The notes under the pieces were generated by a model that saw nothing but the letters and a program-made list of their open reading frames with translations, was not told the origin of the DNA and did not search any database. The position numbers were made by a program, and so were the translations under genes. This document shows, piece by piece, positions 16,552-25,264 of a DNA stretch of 64,000 nt. Within the stretch, counting starts at the first letter, position 1. Every line of letters starts with the position of its first letter. Where the stretch lies: NCBI RefSeq assembly GCF_002262875.1, contig NZ_NKYE01000001.1, forward strand, positions 1-64,000, read 5' to 3'. The stretch is from Amycolatopsis antarctica (lineage in GTDB: Bacteria; Actinomycetota; Actinomycetes; Mycobacteriales; Pseudonocardiaceae).

Positions 16552-16989
16552 ATGGCCGACACCGCCAACGACCAATGCGCCTACGGCACCAGCGGGCGCG
16601 GACCTGACCAGCACAATCGCACGACCCGAACCACGATTCTCGTCATCGCCGCCGGCACCGGCGTCCGCGCCCAGATCGCCGCCCACGCCGCCGCAGCCTC
16701 CCTGCGCCACCACGACGACGATCCCGATGCCACCGTCACCGCAGTCACCAGTCAGGCCAGCGGCCTCGCCGCACAGCTCGACGCCGCCACCCACATCCTC
16801 GTCCTCGACCCCAGCACCCTTCGCGCCCTCTGCGCACGCACTCTCACCCGCCTCACCGGCACACCCCGGCCCATGAGCGCAGCACCCACGCTCGCCGAAC
16901 GCATCACCCTGATCGAGCTCCTCCACCAGCGCCGACGCCAGGTCCGATGGATCACCCGCCCCACACAACTACGAACCGGCAACCCCTGA
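16552..16989 (+). CDS. Hypothetical protein downstream of the hydrolase
   Basis: A 145-residue unrecognised protein whose ATG is 3 bp past the hydrolase stop, suggesting one operon. It has an alternating strand-helix pattern (TTILVIAAGTGVRAQIAAHA, THILVLDPSTLRALCART) and a basic C-terminus. The codon pattern looks coding. No motif or family is evident, so it could still be a chance frame in GC-rich DNA. Confidence 0.5.
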   Translation: MADTANDQCAYGTSGRGPDQHNRTTRTTILVIAAGTGVRAQIAAHAAAASLRHHDDDPDATVTAVTSQASGLAAQLDAATHILVLDPSTLRALCARTLTRLTGTPRPMSAAPTLAERITLIELLHQRRRQVRWITRPTQLRTGNP

Positions 16990-17602
16990 CGCGCCATCCC
17001 ATGCTCCCGACGCTCGACGGCACACCGCGCGGGCCCGGCAGAGCGGACCTTCCCCAGAACCGCTCTGCAAGCGCGGCACGTCGCCGCCGTTGGATTCGAC
17101 AGGCAGCCGTGCCTGCCCAGATTGCTTTCGGCGGGGTGGTCGGTGAGTCCCGCCAGGGCTTCCACGTGGTCACGTTCGCCGACAGAGTCCGTTTGGTCGG
17201 CAATCATCCCCGATGGGCCCCGTGTTGCCGACCGGACGGACTCGCTCGGATGCGTCTCCCCCGAGACGACTCCACCCACAAGACTCGATCACCTCGAAAG
17301 GATGACGCGCGAGCTGAACCTTCACGTGAGGCGATTCACCTGTCACTTTTGGTTTTTTCGCCCAGTGTCGTGCACCGACCGCTAGTTGCCGTAGCGGTGC
17401 AACGCCCGCACCAGATCGGCGGGCAGCGCGGTCACCAGCCCGGCGGCACACTCGTCCCCGGCGTCCGTGCCGGGCTCCCGACCGCGTCCGAAGCCGCACC
17501 GCCACCGGACCAGCCTGTGACGGGCGAAGGGGGTATCCCGTAAAGCAATGCGCGCCCCCGGACGCCAAGGCGATGGAAGTCGAATTTGCACCTTATCCGT
17601 CG
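16990..17602. other. 600-bp gap with no firm gene
   Basis: I see no gene with both a good start and a recognisable product. A minus-strand frame ending at 17382 finishes with DECAAGLVTALPADLVRALH, which looks protein-like and may be the tail of a lost gene. The GC content is lower and more mixed than in the flanking genes. Confidence 0.35.
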
Positions 17603-18061
17603 TTAGCCGCCATAGGGGCCGCAGGCTTGGCCGGTAAAGCAGATCCTCCCCCGGGCGCCGTCTCCGAGGAACTCCGCCTCGAAGCTGAAGGTCTGCTTTG
17701 GGGGAACGCCCTGAACCCCCTGCTTGACCGTGAACCGGTAGTTGTGCCTAGCCGAAGAAGTGTAGGACCGGAACGGGGCCTGCTCAAGCTCAACGGTTTC
17801 ACCTCCACCCCCGGGAAGCTTCGAAGGAAGAGTGATCTTAGCTGTTGTACTCGACGACAACTTGCAAGTACCAAGCCCCTTGGCGGCCTTTAGGGTACTC
17901 GTTGCCGTCACGTTGTGACCGAGAAATGGTTCGTTCCACGTTGCCGTGACTGTTTTATTGTAACCATTACACGAAGGAGCCCGCGGAGTCGAATTAGCCG
18001 GAGCCGTTGCCAAAGCCAGTAGAGAAAACGTTGAAATAGTTAGAACGAAGACGCGTCGCAT
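17603..18061 (-). CDS. Small secreted protein of unknown function
   Basis: A 152-residue secreted protein. The signal peptide MRRVFVLTISTFSLLALATA ends at an Ala-rich site near PANS. The mature part is predicted mostly beta, with four cysteines that could form two disulfides (PSCNGYN, GTCKLSS, RICFTGQACGPYGG). Codon use is visibly less GC-biased than in the surrounding genes, which suggests transfer. No family is recognised. A dyad lies about 30-45 bp upstream of the start. Confidence 0.7.
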   Translation of the reverse strand: MRRVFVLTISTFSLLALATAPANSTPRAPSCNGYNKTVTATWNEPFLGHNVTATSTLKAAKGLGTCKLSSSTTAKITLPSKLPGGGGETVELEQAPFRSYTSSARHNYRFTVKQGVQGVPPKQTFSFEAEFLGDGARGRICFTGQACGPYGG

Positions 18062-19055
18062 ACCAACCCTCCGCTGGGTGCTGATGTAACTTAACTTTCG
18101 GTTAAGGTGCCAAAACGCGAAATTTCACACTTAAGAGTGTGTCTCACGTAGGTTGATCTTTGTCGGCCATGATCGGGTCCACATCCGTCATCACGATTAA
18201 GTGATGTCGCGAACCCCATCTCGCCACCAGCGCCCCCTTCCTCCTCGGCTCAGGGAATCTCCCCAGGCAGGCACCGCCTGTGTCGAGGTCAGTCGTTATC
18301 GGCGAACAGGCCACAGGTTCGAGCAGAATGCGGCAGCGCCGCATCAGTCAGCAGCCGCAGCCGAAAGACTCCGTCTCCAGGTCCCCGCCCGTCCCCAACG
18401 TCCCCATACGACGACGCCAGACCGCCGGCCTGGCCGCTGCCCCGGGCAACCGAATGTGACATATCAGGCCAGCCTGTATTACTTAACGGTTCCTGTACCT
18501 ACCCGAAAGAAGGGATAAGCCCCCGGCGAAGCCCGGCCGAGGAGTGTCGCCGTGTGGTCGTCGTGATCCTGCGCGCGTTCGGACAGGCGCACAAGGCCAC
18601 GCGTCCACATCACGCCTGGTCGGCGGAAGTTCGCACGATCTCGCACATCCGACGGGGGCGACGGCTTCGCCGTGACCGCCCGCGTCGCAGCCGGCACTGG
18701 TAGCGACTGGGGTGATGATGCTGGACATACTCGTCCCCAGGCCATACTGCGAACTGCTGGAAGACGGGACGAGCGTGATTGAAGACGGTGCAACCCATTC
18801 TGGTACAGCAGACCCTCCGTCACGGGCACCCTGTCCCGGTCGCCACGGTGGATTCGCTGAAGCGGCTGGCAGCACCAGCGCTCGGTGCGATCGCGCAGCA
18901 GTCCGGTCAACACCTGCCCGAACTCCTGGACGAGTCGTCGCCGTGACAGCGATCACGACCGGCACGACGCTCGGTGTTGCTCGAAAACGTCACTGGGCCA
19001 GGCACGTCACACTCAATAAATCAGCAAGATATGCGCCTGACCAGGAAAAACGTTG
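18062..19055. other. Roughly 1 kb of mostly non-coding sequence upstream of tRNA-Lys
   Basis: It contains the promoter side of the secreted-protein gene and a CACACT...AGTGTG hairpin at 18126-18141. A possible 56-codon frame runs 18779-18946 on the plus strand (TTG or GTG start), reading PILVQQTLRHGHPVPVATVD then LKRLAAPALGAIAQQSGQHL. That frame looks protein-like but is unrecognised and may be a fragment. Nothing else is supported. Confidence 0.35.
18090..18106. promoter_or_regulatory. CTTAAC/GTTAAG dyad upstream of the secreted-protein gene
   Basis: CTTAAC and GTTAAG are separated by five bases in an AT-richer patch about 30 bp upstream of the start at 18061. This is a plausible operator or part of a promoter. 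No regulator gene is adjacent. Confidence 0.3.
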
Positions 19056-19128
19056 TGGGCCGCCAGGGGCTCGAACCCTGGACCCAAGGATTAAAAGTCC
19101 TTTGCTCTACCAACTGAGCTAGCGGCCC
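19056..19128 (-). tRNA. tRNA-Lys (anticodon TTT)
   Basis: A full cloverleaf reads on the minus strand: acceptor GGGCCGC pairing with GCGGCCC, D-arm with AGCTCAGTTGGTAGAGC, anticodon loop CTTTTAA giving TTT, T-arm GGGTTCGAGCCC and discriminator A. CCA is not encoded. A diverged 5' half of another tRNA-Lys lies 3.2 kb away on the same strand, suggesting an insertion event at this locus. Confidence 0.97.
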
Positions 19129-19158
19129 AAGAATATTCTAAACATATTTGCCTGGTGA

Positions 19159-19587
19159 CTATCCGGCGCCCTCGGCCTGGGATTCGACACGTTCCTGTCC
19201 TTGCCGTGTCGGGGACGAGGGGTGTTGGTGTGTGGCGATGGGTCGCCGGTGGAGCCGGTCTCGGGTGCCCCATGGGTGGTCGGCGAGTGTGGGGGCGCCA
19301 GTGCACGGGACGGGGGTGGGTCGGAGTCGTTGGGTGGGCAGGTCGTCACCGTCGTAGTCCGGGTCGGGGTCGGTGGCCGGCCACCGCGGCACCATCACGA
19401 TGGCCGCGCGATCGGGACGGCGAGGATGGGCAGTGCGTACTGCTCGAACGCTCGTCACGGAGCCGTCGCCTTCGCCGCTGATCCCCTGCCGCGGCGCAAG
19501 ATCTGTTCGTATGCCGGGAAGCAGCGTTTGGTCGCCCAGACGGTGGGTGAGCAGCTTGTCGATGTGGTGACTGATCGGGGCCGTCAC
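19159..19587 (-). CDS. Possible hypothetical protein next to tRNA-Lys
   Basis: A 142-residue frame with strong third-position GC on the minus strand. It begins MTAPISHHIDKLLTHRLGDQ and has a Pro/Asp-rich C-terminal half (PRWPATDPDPDYDGDDLPTQ). No family is recognised. Competing frames on the plus strand also look partly protein-like, so the call is uncertain. It is oriented towards the tRNA and divergent from the T7SS-type operon. Confidence 0.35.
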   Translation of the reverse strand: MTAPISHHIDKLLTHRLGDQTLLPGIRTDLAPRQGISGEGDGSVTSVRAVRTAHPRRPDRAAIVMVPRWPATDPDPDYDGDDLPTQRLRPTPVPCTGAPTLADHPWGTRDRLHRRPIATHQHPSSPTRQGQERVESQAEGAG

Positions 19588-19827
19588 GTGGCCCGTTCTG
19601 TGGTCGCCGATGCGTGTGACAGTCCCGATTCGTTGCGCCGGTGCCGCACTCTGGCCGGCGCATCGGCGTCGCGGTTGTCTCGATCGCGGCGTGGGTGCGG
19701 ATGGCTGTGCGAGTTCGTACGGATGTTGTGCGGGGCTCGGCGCGGGACGGTCGTCGTGTGAATACTCGCGGAATCGTGTGGTCTGTGGCCGCCGAGGGTC
19801 ATGGCGATATGCGAGGGGGGCGGAGAC

Positions 19828-20523
19828 ATGGTCACGACGGCGTCACTTCGTGCGTTCGATGCGGGTGCGACCGAACTCGCCGGCGAACTCGCCGAGCGGG
19901 ACGTGGTGAGTCTGTCTGTGACGACGCTGCCGGATGGCCGCATGGAAGCGTTACCGTCCGGACGCGGCGAACTGATCGTGTTCGCCTACACCGACGCCGA
20001 GAACGTGGTGACGGCGTGCGGGCCCGGTCAGCCGTGGGACGTGGTCGGCATCGCCGAGTTGGTCCGGACTGCTGATCAGTCCTCACCGCCCATGGTATTC
20101 GCGGTGGACATGTGGCACCCGGCCGGAGCGCGCTACCCGCGCCCGGATATCCGAGATCAGGAGCCGCTGCCGTCCGAGCCGGAGGCCGAGCCGATTACCG
20201 AGGTGTGGATCCTGGCGTTGCTGCCGGTGGCGGGCGGAGCCGGTGTTGAGCTCTTCTCGGTCGAGCCGGGTGAGGCGGTACTGCTGGGGTACCGCTCTCT
20301 GGCGGACATGCGTGCGTGCTGCGGGCCGCACCAGGCGGCGGTGCAGGTGCGCCCTGAGGACGTGGACGCGGTGATCGCCGAGGCCGGGGCGGACGGGCTG
20401 CTGTTCGACGTGCGGCTTGGGGAAGGCGTTCGGCGGGAGCACACCGTGGTGGATTGGACTCGACACGACCTGTTCGATCCGCCACGGCCACCAGGGTTCG
20501 CCATCGAGGAGGAGACGGGATGA
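19828..20523 (+). CDS. SseB/SAV_915-like protein, first gene of a T7SS-type cassette
   Basis: A 231-residue soluble acidic protein. The second half contains GEAVLLGYRSLADMRACCGP, then VQVRPEDVDAVIAEAGADGL and LLFDVRL. This resembles the SAV_915/SseB-like domain seen next to WXG100 genes in actinobacteria. ATG 19828 is chosen because GAGGGGGGCGGAG sits just upstream. Its stop overlaps the next start (ATGA), giving translational coupling with the two downstream genes. The family assignment is by pattern and should be treated as tentative. Confidence 0.65.
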   Translation: MVTTASLRAFDAGATELAGELAERDVVSLSVTTLPDGRMEALPSGRGELIVFAYTDAENVVTACGPGQPWDVVGIAELVRTADQSSPPMVFAVDMWHPAGARYPRPDIRDQEPLPSEPEAEPITEVWILALLPVAGGAGVELFSVEPGEAVLLGYRSLADMRACCGPHQAAVQVRPEDVDAVIAEAGADGLLFDVRLGEGVRREHTVVDWTRHDLFDPPRPPGFAIEEETG

Positions 20524-20885
20524 GTGGTTACGGTTACGAGCAGGGGGCGCTGGGGGATGTACGGAGCCAGCTGGACAAGGGCGCGGCGGAGATCGATGCC
20601 GTGATCGTCGGCGTCCCCGTGGTGGACGCCGGGCGCAGCAGCACCAGCGTCGCTGATGCCCTCACGTTGCTGACGAATTCGGGGGCGGCTCTCGCGCAGG
20701 TCTTGAGCGTCCATTCCACCAGCATCGACTTGGCCGACGGTTCCTACGCCGAGATCGACAACACCGCTGAAGGCCTGTTGAAGTTCAACGAGATTCCGAA
20801 CGAACCCGACCCGCACACCGGCCCCCTGCATGACGCCACCGACCAGACCGACACGCGCGACTACGATCCGCTGGCGCCACGATGA
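20520..20885 (+). CDS. Small helical EspC/WXG100-like protein
   Basis: A 121-residue protein with an N-terminal Gly/Tyr start (MSGYGYEQGALGDVRSQLDK) and heptad-like helices through about residue 90. An acidic Pro/Asp-rich tail follows. Size, helical content and context match ESX secretion-associated (DUF2580/EspC-like) proteins, though the WxG turn itself is not obvious. It overlaps both neighbours by ATGA and is the middle gene of a three-gene operon. Confidence 0.6.
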   Translation: MSGYGYEQGALGDVRSQLDKGAAEIDAVIVGVPVVDAGRSSTSVADALTLLTNSGAALAQVLSVHSTSIDLADGSYAEIDNTAEGLLKFNEIPNEPDPHTGPLHDATDQTDTRDYDPLAPR

Positions 20886-22198
20886 GCGGCGCCCTGGGTC
20901 TGCACGTCGACGGCACACCAGAATCCTGCACTGAGGCAGCCGAATGGCTGAAGAAATTCGACGTCGGAGCCGCCGAGGCAGCGGTGTATGCCTCGACAGC
21001 CATCGGCGCGGCCAACAGAACCTGGTGGGGGCCGGCGAGCGCACGGTTTCAGGAACTCACCAAAGACACCAGGAACGTCTGCGACGACCTGGCCCTGACC
21101 TGCCGGAACGCGGCGACCGCGCTGGAGAACTTCGGCGGAGCCCTGACGAAGGTGAAAGAAAGGATGGACTCGATCCGGGACAAGGCCATTGCCGCCGGCT
21201 TGAAGACGAACCGGATCAGCGTCCTTCCCCCAGACAAGGCCAAGATCATCACCAGCGCCAAACCGGAGTTGCCGCCTGCACCGGACTCATCGGCGATGCG
21301 CGACTACAACGAAGCCGTGGGTGCCTATAACGCGCAGGTCGCCGACTACAACACCAAGCGCGAAGTCTTCAACGAGTGCAGCACGATGCTCAAAGAGGTG
21401 CGAATCAGCGAGACCGAAGCGCATACGGAACTGGAGGGCGCGCTACCCAGAAGCGCTGCACCGGCCTCCGCCGAGGGCGGGGGCAGCGGTCTGGCCGACT
21501 GGAAGGTCGGTGGCATCACCATGATCAGCGCGTTCGACGCGGCCGCGACGGCCGGGACATCGGCGAGCCGGTACGAAGCCATCGCCCAGGCCAAGAAACT
21601 CGACGAGTCCGCCGACATGTTCCGGCAGTTCGCCACCGCCACGCGATGGGACACAACGCTGTCCCCGGCCCACCGGCGCCTGCTGACACAACTGTCCAAC
21701 ACTGCGGGCTTCGGGGCCGACCGCTACCGCGAGCTGATCGATCTCTACAGCAAGGTGCTGCCCGAGGAACAACGGCCGCAGGAAAAGTGGGTGGCCGTCG
21801 ACTCCGCGGCACGGCGTGTCCACGGCGGGCGAATCCGCGCCGGGCACACGGCTCCCGGCCAACCGGTGAGGTTCTTCGGGCGTGCCATCACCGCCACGAA
21901 GATCATCTCGATCCTCGAAGAAGAAAACCAACTCGCGACGGCGGGCCAGCAGACCCGCCAAGGAGCCGTGGTCAAGGCCGTCGGCAGGGTCAGCGGTGAC
22001 CTCTTCGGAGCCTTCGTCGGTGGCGCGGTCGGCAGCGTTGGCGGCCCGGTCGGCGCCTTCGGAGCTGCGCTGGGGGCCGGCGAGCTCGGATCGTTCGCGG
22101 GGGGCTGGATCGTGGAGCAGGCCATGCCCCGCGACTTCGATATCCAGTACAACCAGCCGTGGATAGAAGAGGGCCCGGAAGACTATGCGACCCGCTGA
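20882..22198 (+). CDS. WXG-type T7SS protein with glycine-zipper C-terminal region
   Basis: A 438-residue protein. The N-terminal 110 residues form a WXG100-like helical hairpin with a WWG turn (ANRTWWGPASARFQELTKDT). A long coiled-coil/charged middle follows, and then a C-terminal hydrophobic Gly-rich stretch (GDLFGAFVGGAVGSVGGPVG, GAFGAALGAGELGSFAGGWI) that could enter a membrane. It could be an exported effector. No known toxin catalytic motif is visible. It is the last gene of the ATGA-coupled cassette, and I see no immunity gene after it. Confidence 0.72.
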   Translation: MSGALGLHVDGTPESCTEAAEWLKKFDVGAAEAAVYASTAIGAANRTWWGPASARFQELTKDTRNVCDDLALTCRNAATALENFGGALTKVKERMDSIRDKAIAAGLKTNRISVLPPDKAKIITSAKPELPPAPDSSAMRDYNEAVGAYNAQVADYNTKREVFNECSTMLKEVRISETEAHTELEGALPRSAAPASAEGGGSGLADWKVGGITMISAFDAAATAGTSASRYEAIAQAKKLDESADMFRQFATATRWDTTLSPAHRRLLTQLSNTAGFGADRYRELIDLYSKVLPEEQRPQEKWVAVDSAARRVHGGRIRAGHTAPGQPVRFFGRAITATKIISILEEENQLATAGQQTRQGAVVKAVGRVSGDLFGAFVGGAVGSVGGPVGAFGAALGAGELGSFAGGWIVEQAMPRDFDIQYNQPWIEEGPEDYATR

Positions 22199-22601
22199 CC
22201 GGAGGACCAGCCAGCCCTGTCATAGCGCGCCCCGCTAGACGCCCGCCACCGCTCGAACAAGCTGCCGACGTCGCCCCACGGGGTTTCCTGCCCTGGTGAA
22301 CCAGAACTCCGGTAACTCGCCGATGCCGATGGCACTATGCGGTAAGAGTCCTCTGCTCTACCAACTGAGCTGGCGGTCCGCGAGCAGAGCTTGGCGGGAG
22401 ACCATCGGCGGTCGTACGACCCGGGCTGTCGAAACCGGCACCGTCGTAATGGCCGGCTCTTGGCGCCCGGACGGCGTGGTGGCTGTCGGCTCTCCCGGGC
22501 ACGGCCATGGGTGCCGGATCCGAGCCGTGTCGGGCCGTGGGAACGGGTCTGTGTCCCTGTCGGCGAGCAGGCAAGCGATTCCTCGGGCAGCCACGGCGTG
22601 T
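22199..22601. other. Intergenic region carrying a tRNA fragment
   Basis: No gene. It contains the 5' half of a tRNA-Lys on the minus strand (annotated separately), between the T7SS-type cassette and the convergently transcribed RDD gene. Confidence 0.5.
22341..22379 (-). pseudogene. 5' half of a tRNA-Lys, truncated at the anticodon loop
   Basis: The minus strand reads GGACCGCCAGCTCAGTTGGT, then AGAGCAGAGGACTCTTA, the acceptor/D-arm/anticodon 5' side of a tRNA-Lys with anticodon CTT. It matches 34 of 38 positions of the intact tRNA-Lys at 19056. Homology stops at the anticodon loop, with no 3' anticodon arm or T-arm. It looks like a displaced tRNA half left by site-specific integration or rearrangement. 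Confidence 0.75.
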
Positions 22602-23117
22602 TCAGCGTCGGTAGACGCGAACCGGCTCGTCGTACACGTCCGGCATGTCGAGGATCGACAGGATCATCACCACGAGAGTGACTGGGAAGAAGCCCACACC
22701 CAGGTAGCGGAAGGTCCCGCGCCAGAAGCCGACCCGGTGTCCACTGGACGAGCGTAGCGAGACCACTCCCGTTATCGCCTGGCCCGGTGAACGTGAGCAG
22801 CCGTAGAGCGCACCACCAACCACCAGCATGACCGGATAGGCGGCGAACAGCACGATCATGCCGATGCTGTCGCTGAGCTGTCCCTTGTCGCTGAGTACCG
22901 CGGTGCCGAGGACGGCGGCCACTGCCGGAACGATCACGAACACGCCGTCGAGGATCCGCGCCCACCACCGGCGGGCGGTCGAAGCGCGGAACAGGAACAC
23001 CTCGCCCCGCTGGACCCCGTTGCCGTCCGGTCCGAACGTGTGTTGCGGCGGCGGTGCGGCATGCCAGGACTGCGGTGGGGATTGCGGAAGCGCATGGCCA
23101 TGCGGATTCGGCACCAT
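22602..23117 (-). CDS. RDD-family membrane protein
   Basis: A 171-residue integral membrane protein with a Pro/His-rich cytoplasmic N-terminus. The RDD domain begins with RRWWARILDGVFVIVPAVAA (R and D of the signature) and contains GVVSLRSSSGHRVGFWRG, a family-typical loop. Three transmembrane helices are evident. RDD proteins are mostly uncharacterised; some act in ion transport. The start at ATG 23117 has only a weak ribosome binding site. Confidence 0.85.
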   Translation of the reverse strand: MVPNPHGHALPQSPPQSWHAAPPPQHTFGPDGNGVQRGEVFLFRASTARRWWARILDGVFVIVPAVAAVLGTAVLSDKGQLSDSIGMIVLFAAYPVMLVVGGALYGCSRSPGQAITGVVSLRSSSGHRVGFWRGTFRYLGVGFFPVTLVVMILSILDMPDVYDEPVRVYRR

Positions 23118-23251
23118 TTCGGCAGATTAGTCAGCGGCACCGCGCCCTATTCTGCCTTTGCTGACATTGTGATCCTGTTCACTGCGGGGGAACCGACGGT
23201 CGACCGCATCTGTCAGACCAGCGTCTTAGCGCATTCCGCCAGGGAGAAAAA

Positions 23252-24016
23252 TTGCTGTTGCCGGACGAGGCCACCGAGTTGCGGCGTGCCGAGGCTCGCA
23301 ACCCCCGCCGATGGCTGATCGTGGTGCTGCTGTCACTGGTGGCCGCGGTCGTTCCCGTTGTGGTGACCCTGTCGACCGATGGTTCGTTGAGTCACTTGCT
23401 CGGACGTACGGAGGCCGTTTCCGCCACTGTGGACTCGGTCCGGGCCGCGGGCACCTGCGGACGAGACGACAACACCGAGTACCGGGTCCAAGTCCGCTGG
23501 ACCCTTGACGGAAACCCGGGCCGCGGCGACTACCTGCGGTGTCGCAACGCGCCGAAGGAGGCCGCGTCCGTCGAGGTCTGGGTCGGGCCCGATGGCCAGG
23601 TGCACCCGGACTCGCCGACCACGACTCTGGTCGGCCTGACCTTCCTTGCTTTCGTGCTCGTCGTGCTCGTCTGGTCGCTCGGGGTCCGGACCATCGTTCC
23701 GCCCAGCCGCCGACGCCGACGTTTGCTCGCCGCCGGAAGTCGGCAACTCGCACAGCCCGTTCCGGTCGAACTGCTGGTGGGCAAGAAGCTCCGGATGCGG
23801 ATCGCCGTCCCAGCCCAGATTTCCGGGCAGGAACGCGCCGTCACGGTGAACCCGGTGCTCTGTGCAGGCGATGGCTCGCCGCCCACCACCCGCCTCCGGC
23901 CGACGATGATCGGCTCGTACTGGCTGTACCTCGCCCCGGACAACGGTTCGCGTCGTCGGTCCGGCCTGCTTGTCCGCGGCCAGCGGCGTTGCTGGATCGA
24001 CTTCACTCCCCGATAG
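23252..24016 (+). CDS. Two-TM membrane protein (DUF3592-like)
   Basis: A 254-residue protein. A first transmembrane helix (LIVVLLSLVAAVVPVVVTLS) is followed by an extracytoplasmic beta-rich segment with two cysteines (AAGTCGRDDNTEYRVQVRWT, YLRCRN). A second helix (VGLTFLAFVLVVLVWSLGV) and a basic cytoplasmic tail complete it. The layout resembles DUF3592-type proteins of unknown function. The TTG start is weakly supported. It is divergent from the RDD gene. Confidence 0.7.
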   Translation: MLLPDEATELRRAEARNPRRWLIVVLLSLVAAVVPVVVTLSTDGSLSHLLGRTEAVSATVDSVRAAGTCGRDDNTEYRVQVRWTLDGNPGRGDYLRCRNAPKEAASVEVWVGPDGQVHPDSPTTTLVGLTFLAFVLVVLVWSLGVRTIVPPSRRRRRLLAAGSRQLAQPVPVELLVGKKLRMRIAVPAQISGQERAVTVNPVLCAGDGSPPTTRLRPTMIGSYWLYLAPDNGSRRRSGLLVRGQRRCWIDFTPR

Positions 24017-24383
24017 TCACTCGTGGTCTGGATCCTCAGCCGGCGGGAGTGTTCACATACCGATGGTGCTGAAGGGTTGTCACGTAACAGTTTTTTGTGG
24101 CTCGTGTTCGATTCCGCCCCACGAGCGTCGGAAATCTCGCCTGCGTTCCCGGGCACGGTGTTGTCGTGATCGTGAACGGAGATCCGAGTCGCTGCCGCAT
24201 GCCGCGGGAGAGGGGGCCGCGATCGCCGCTGACACGGTCGGCGCACTGGTGTTGCGGTGGTGGGCCGGGTCAGGCGACGATGACGCCGTCGAACTGGACC
24301 GGATCGCCGTCACTCACGGGCGCGTGCTCGGCACGAGAGTCGCCGGGACGTCGCGCGCGGTCCGGAGTCGAAGGAGCCGCACG
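24017..24383. other. 370-bp intergenic region upstream of a MerR gene
   Basis: No gene supported. It contains AAGGAG just before the MerR ATG. I see no clear MerR-type dyad promoter. Confidence 0.4.
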
Positions 24384-25127
24384 ATGCTGAGCAGTGAGCT
24401 CGCCGAACTGGCGGACGTCACCGTCCGCACCTTGCGCCACTACCACCACATCGGGCTGTTGCCCGAGCCGCCGCGCTCGGCCGGGGGTTACCGGCACTAC
24501 GACGTCGGCCACCTGGTCCGGCTCCTGCGCATCACCAGGATGACCGCGCTCGGCGTCACGCTGTCCGTTCTGCCCGCGGTACTGGACGATCCGGCGGCCG
24601 CGGAGGAGCTGCTCGACGAGCTCGATCACCGGGCCGCCGCCGACATCGAACGGCTCACCGCCCGCCGGGCCAGCATCGCCGCGCTACGCCGCAGCGGAGC
24701 CCCACCGGACCTGTCTCCGGAGCTGTCGGTGTGGCGTTCCGCCCCCGCGTCCGAGATTCCTGCCGACATGGCCCGCTACGAGCACGAGCAGCTCATCCTG
24801 GTCGGACACCTGCTCGGCAGGGACGGTCCAGCGGGATTCGCCGCCCTGTTCGGCGAAGCGGACGGAGTGATGGCCGCGTCCGCACCGTTGACGGCGCGCT
24901 TCTACGCCCTCGGGCCGGACACCCCGGAGGACGAGGTCTCATCGCTGACCGACGAGCTGGTCGCGCGCCTCGAACCGGTGATGGCGCGCCTGACCGGTCT
25001 GTCCCTGCTCGACTCGCGGGCCTCGGCGCTGATGGAGGAACTGAACGAGCAGGCCCTCAGGCCCGCGCAGCACCGCGTTCTGCGCCAGGTCCAGCAGCGG
25101 CTGGCCGCCGGGACAGACGAAGCCTGA
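24384..25127 (+). CDS. MerR-family transcriptional regulator
   Basis: A 247-residue regulator with AAGGAGC upstream of ATG 24384. The winged helix is unmistakable: SSELAELADVTVRTLRHYHH, IGLLPEPPRSAGGYRHYD. The longer C-terminal domain has Ala/Leu-rich helices, as in MerR proteins that bind organic ligands. It is followed by an S9 peptidase gene 137 bp downstream on the same strand, a pairing that may be regulatory. The inducer is unknown. Confidence 0.9.
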   Translation: MLSSELAELADVTVRTLRHYHHIGLLPEPPRSAGGYRHYDVGHLVRLLRITRMTALGVTLSVLPAVLDDPAAAEELLDELDHRAAADIERLTARRASIAALRRSGAPPDLSPELSVWRSAPASEIPADMARYEHEQLILVGHLLGRDGPAGFAALFGEADGVMAASAPLTARFYALGPDTPEDEVSSLTDELVARLEPVMARLTGLSLLDSRASALMEELNEQALRPAQHRVLRQVQQRLAAGTDEA

Positions 25128-25264
25128 CCGGACTTCGCAGCTCGTCGCCGGACAGCGCTCCGTGAACGCCGTGTGACCCGGAACATGGCGGGTGGTCTTG
25201 CGTACGACGCGACGTCGGGGTTTGGACTCGGGGGTGTTCGCATCCACCGACCAGAGGAACCACG

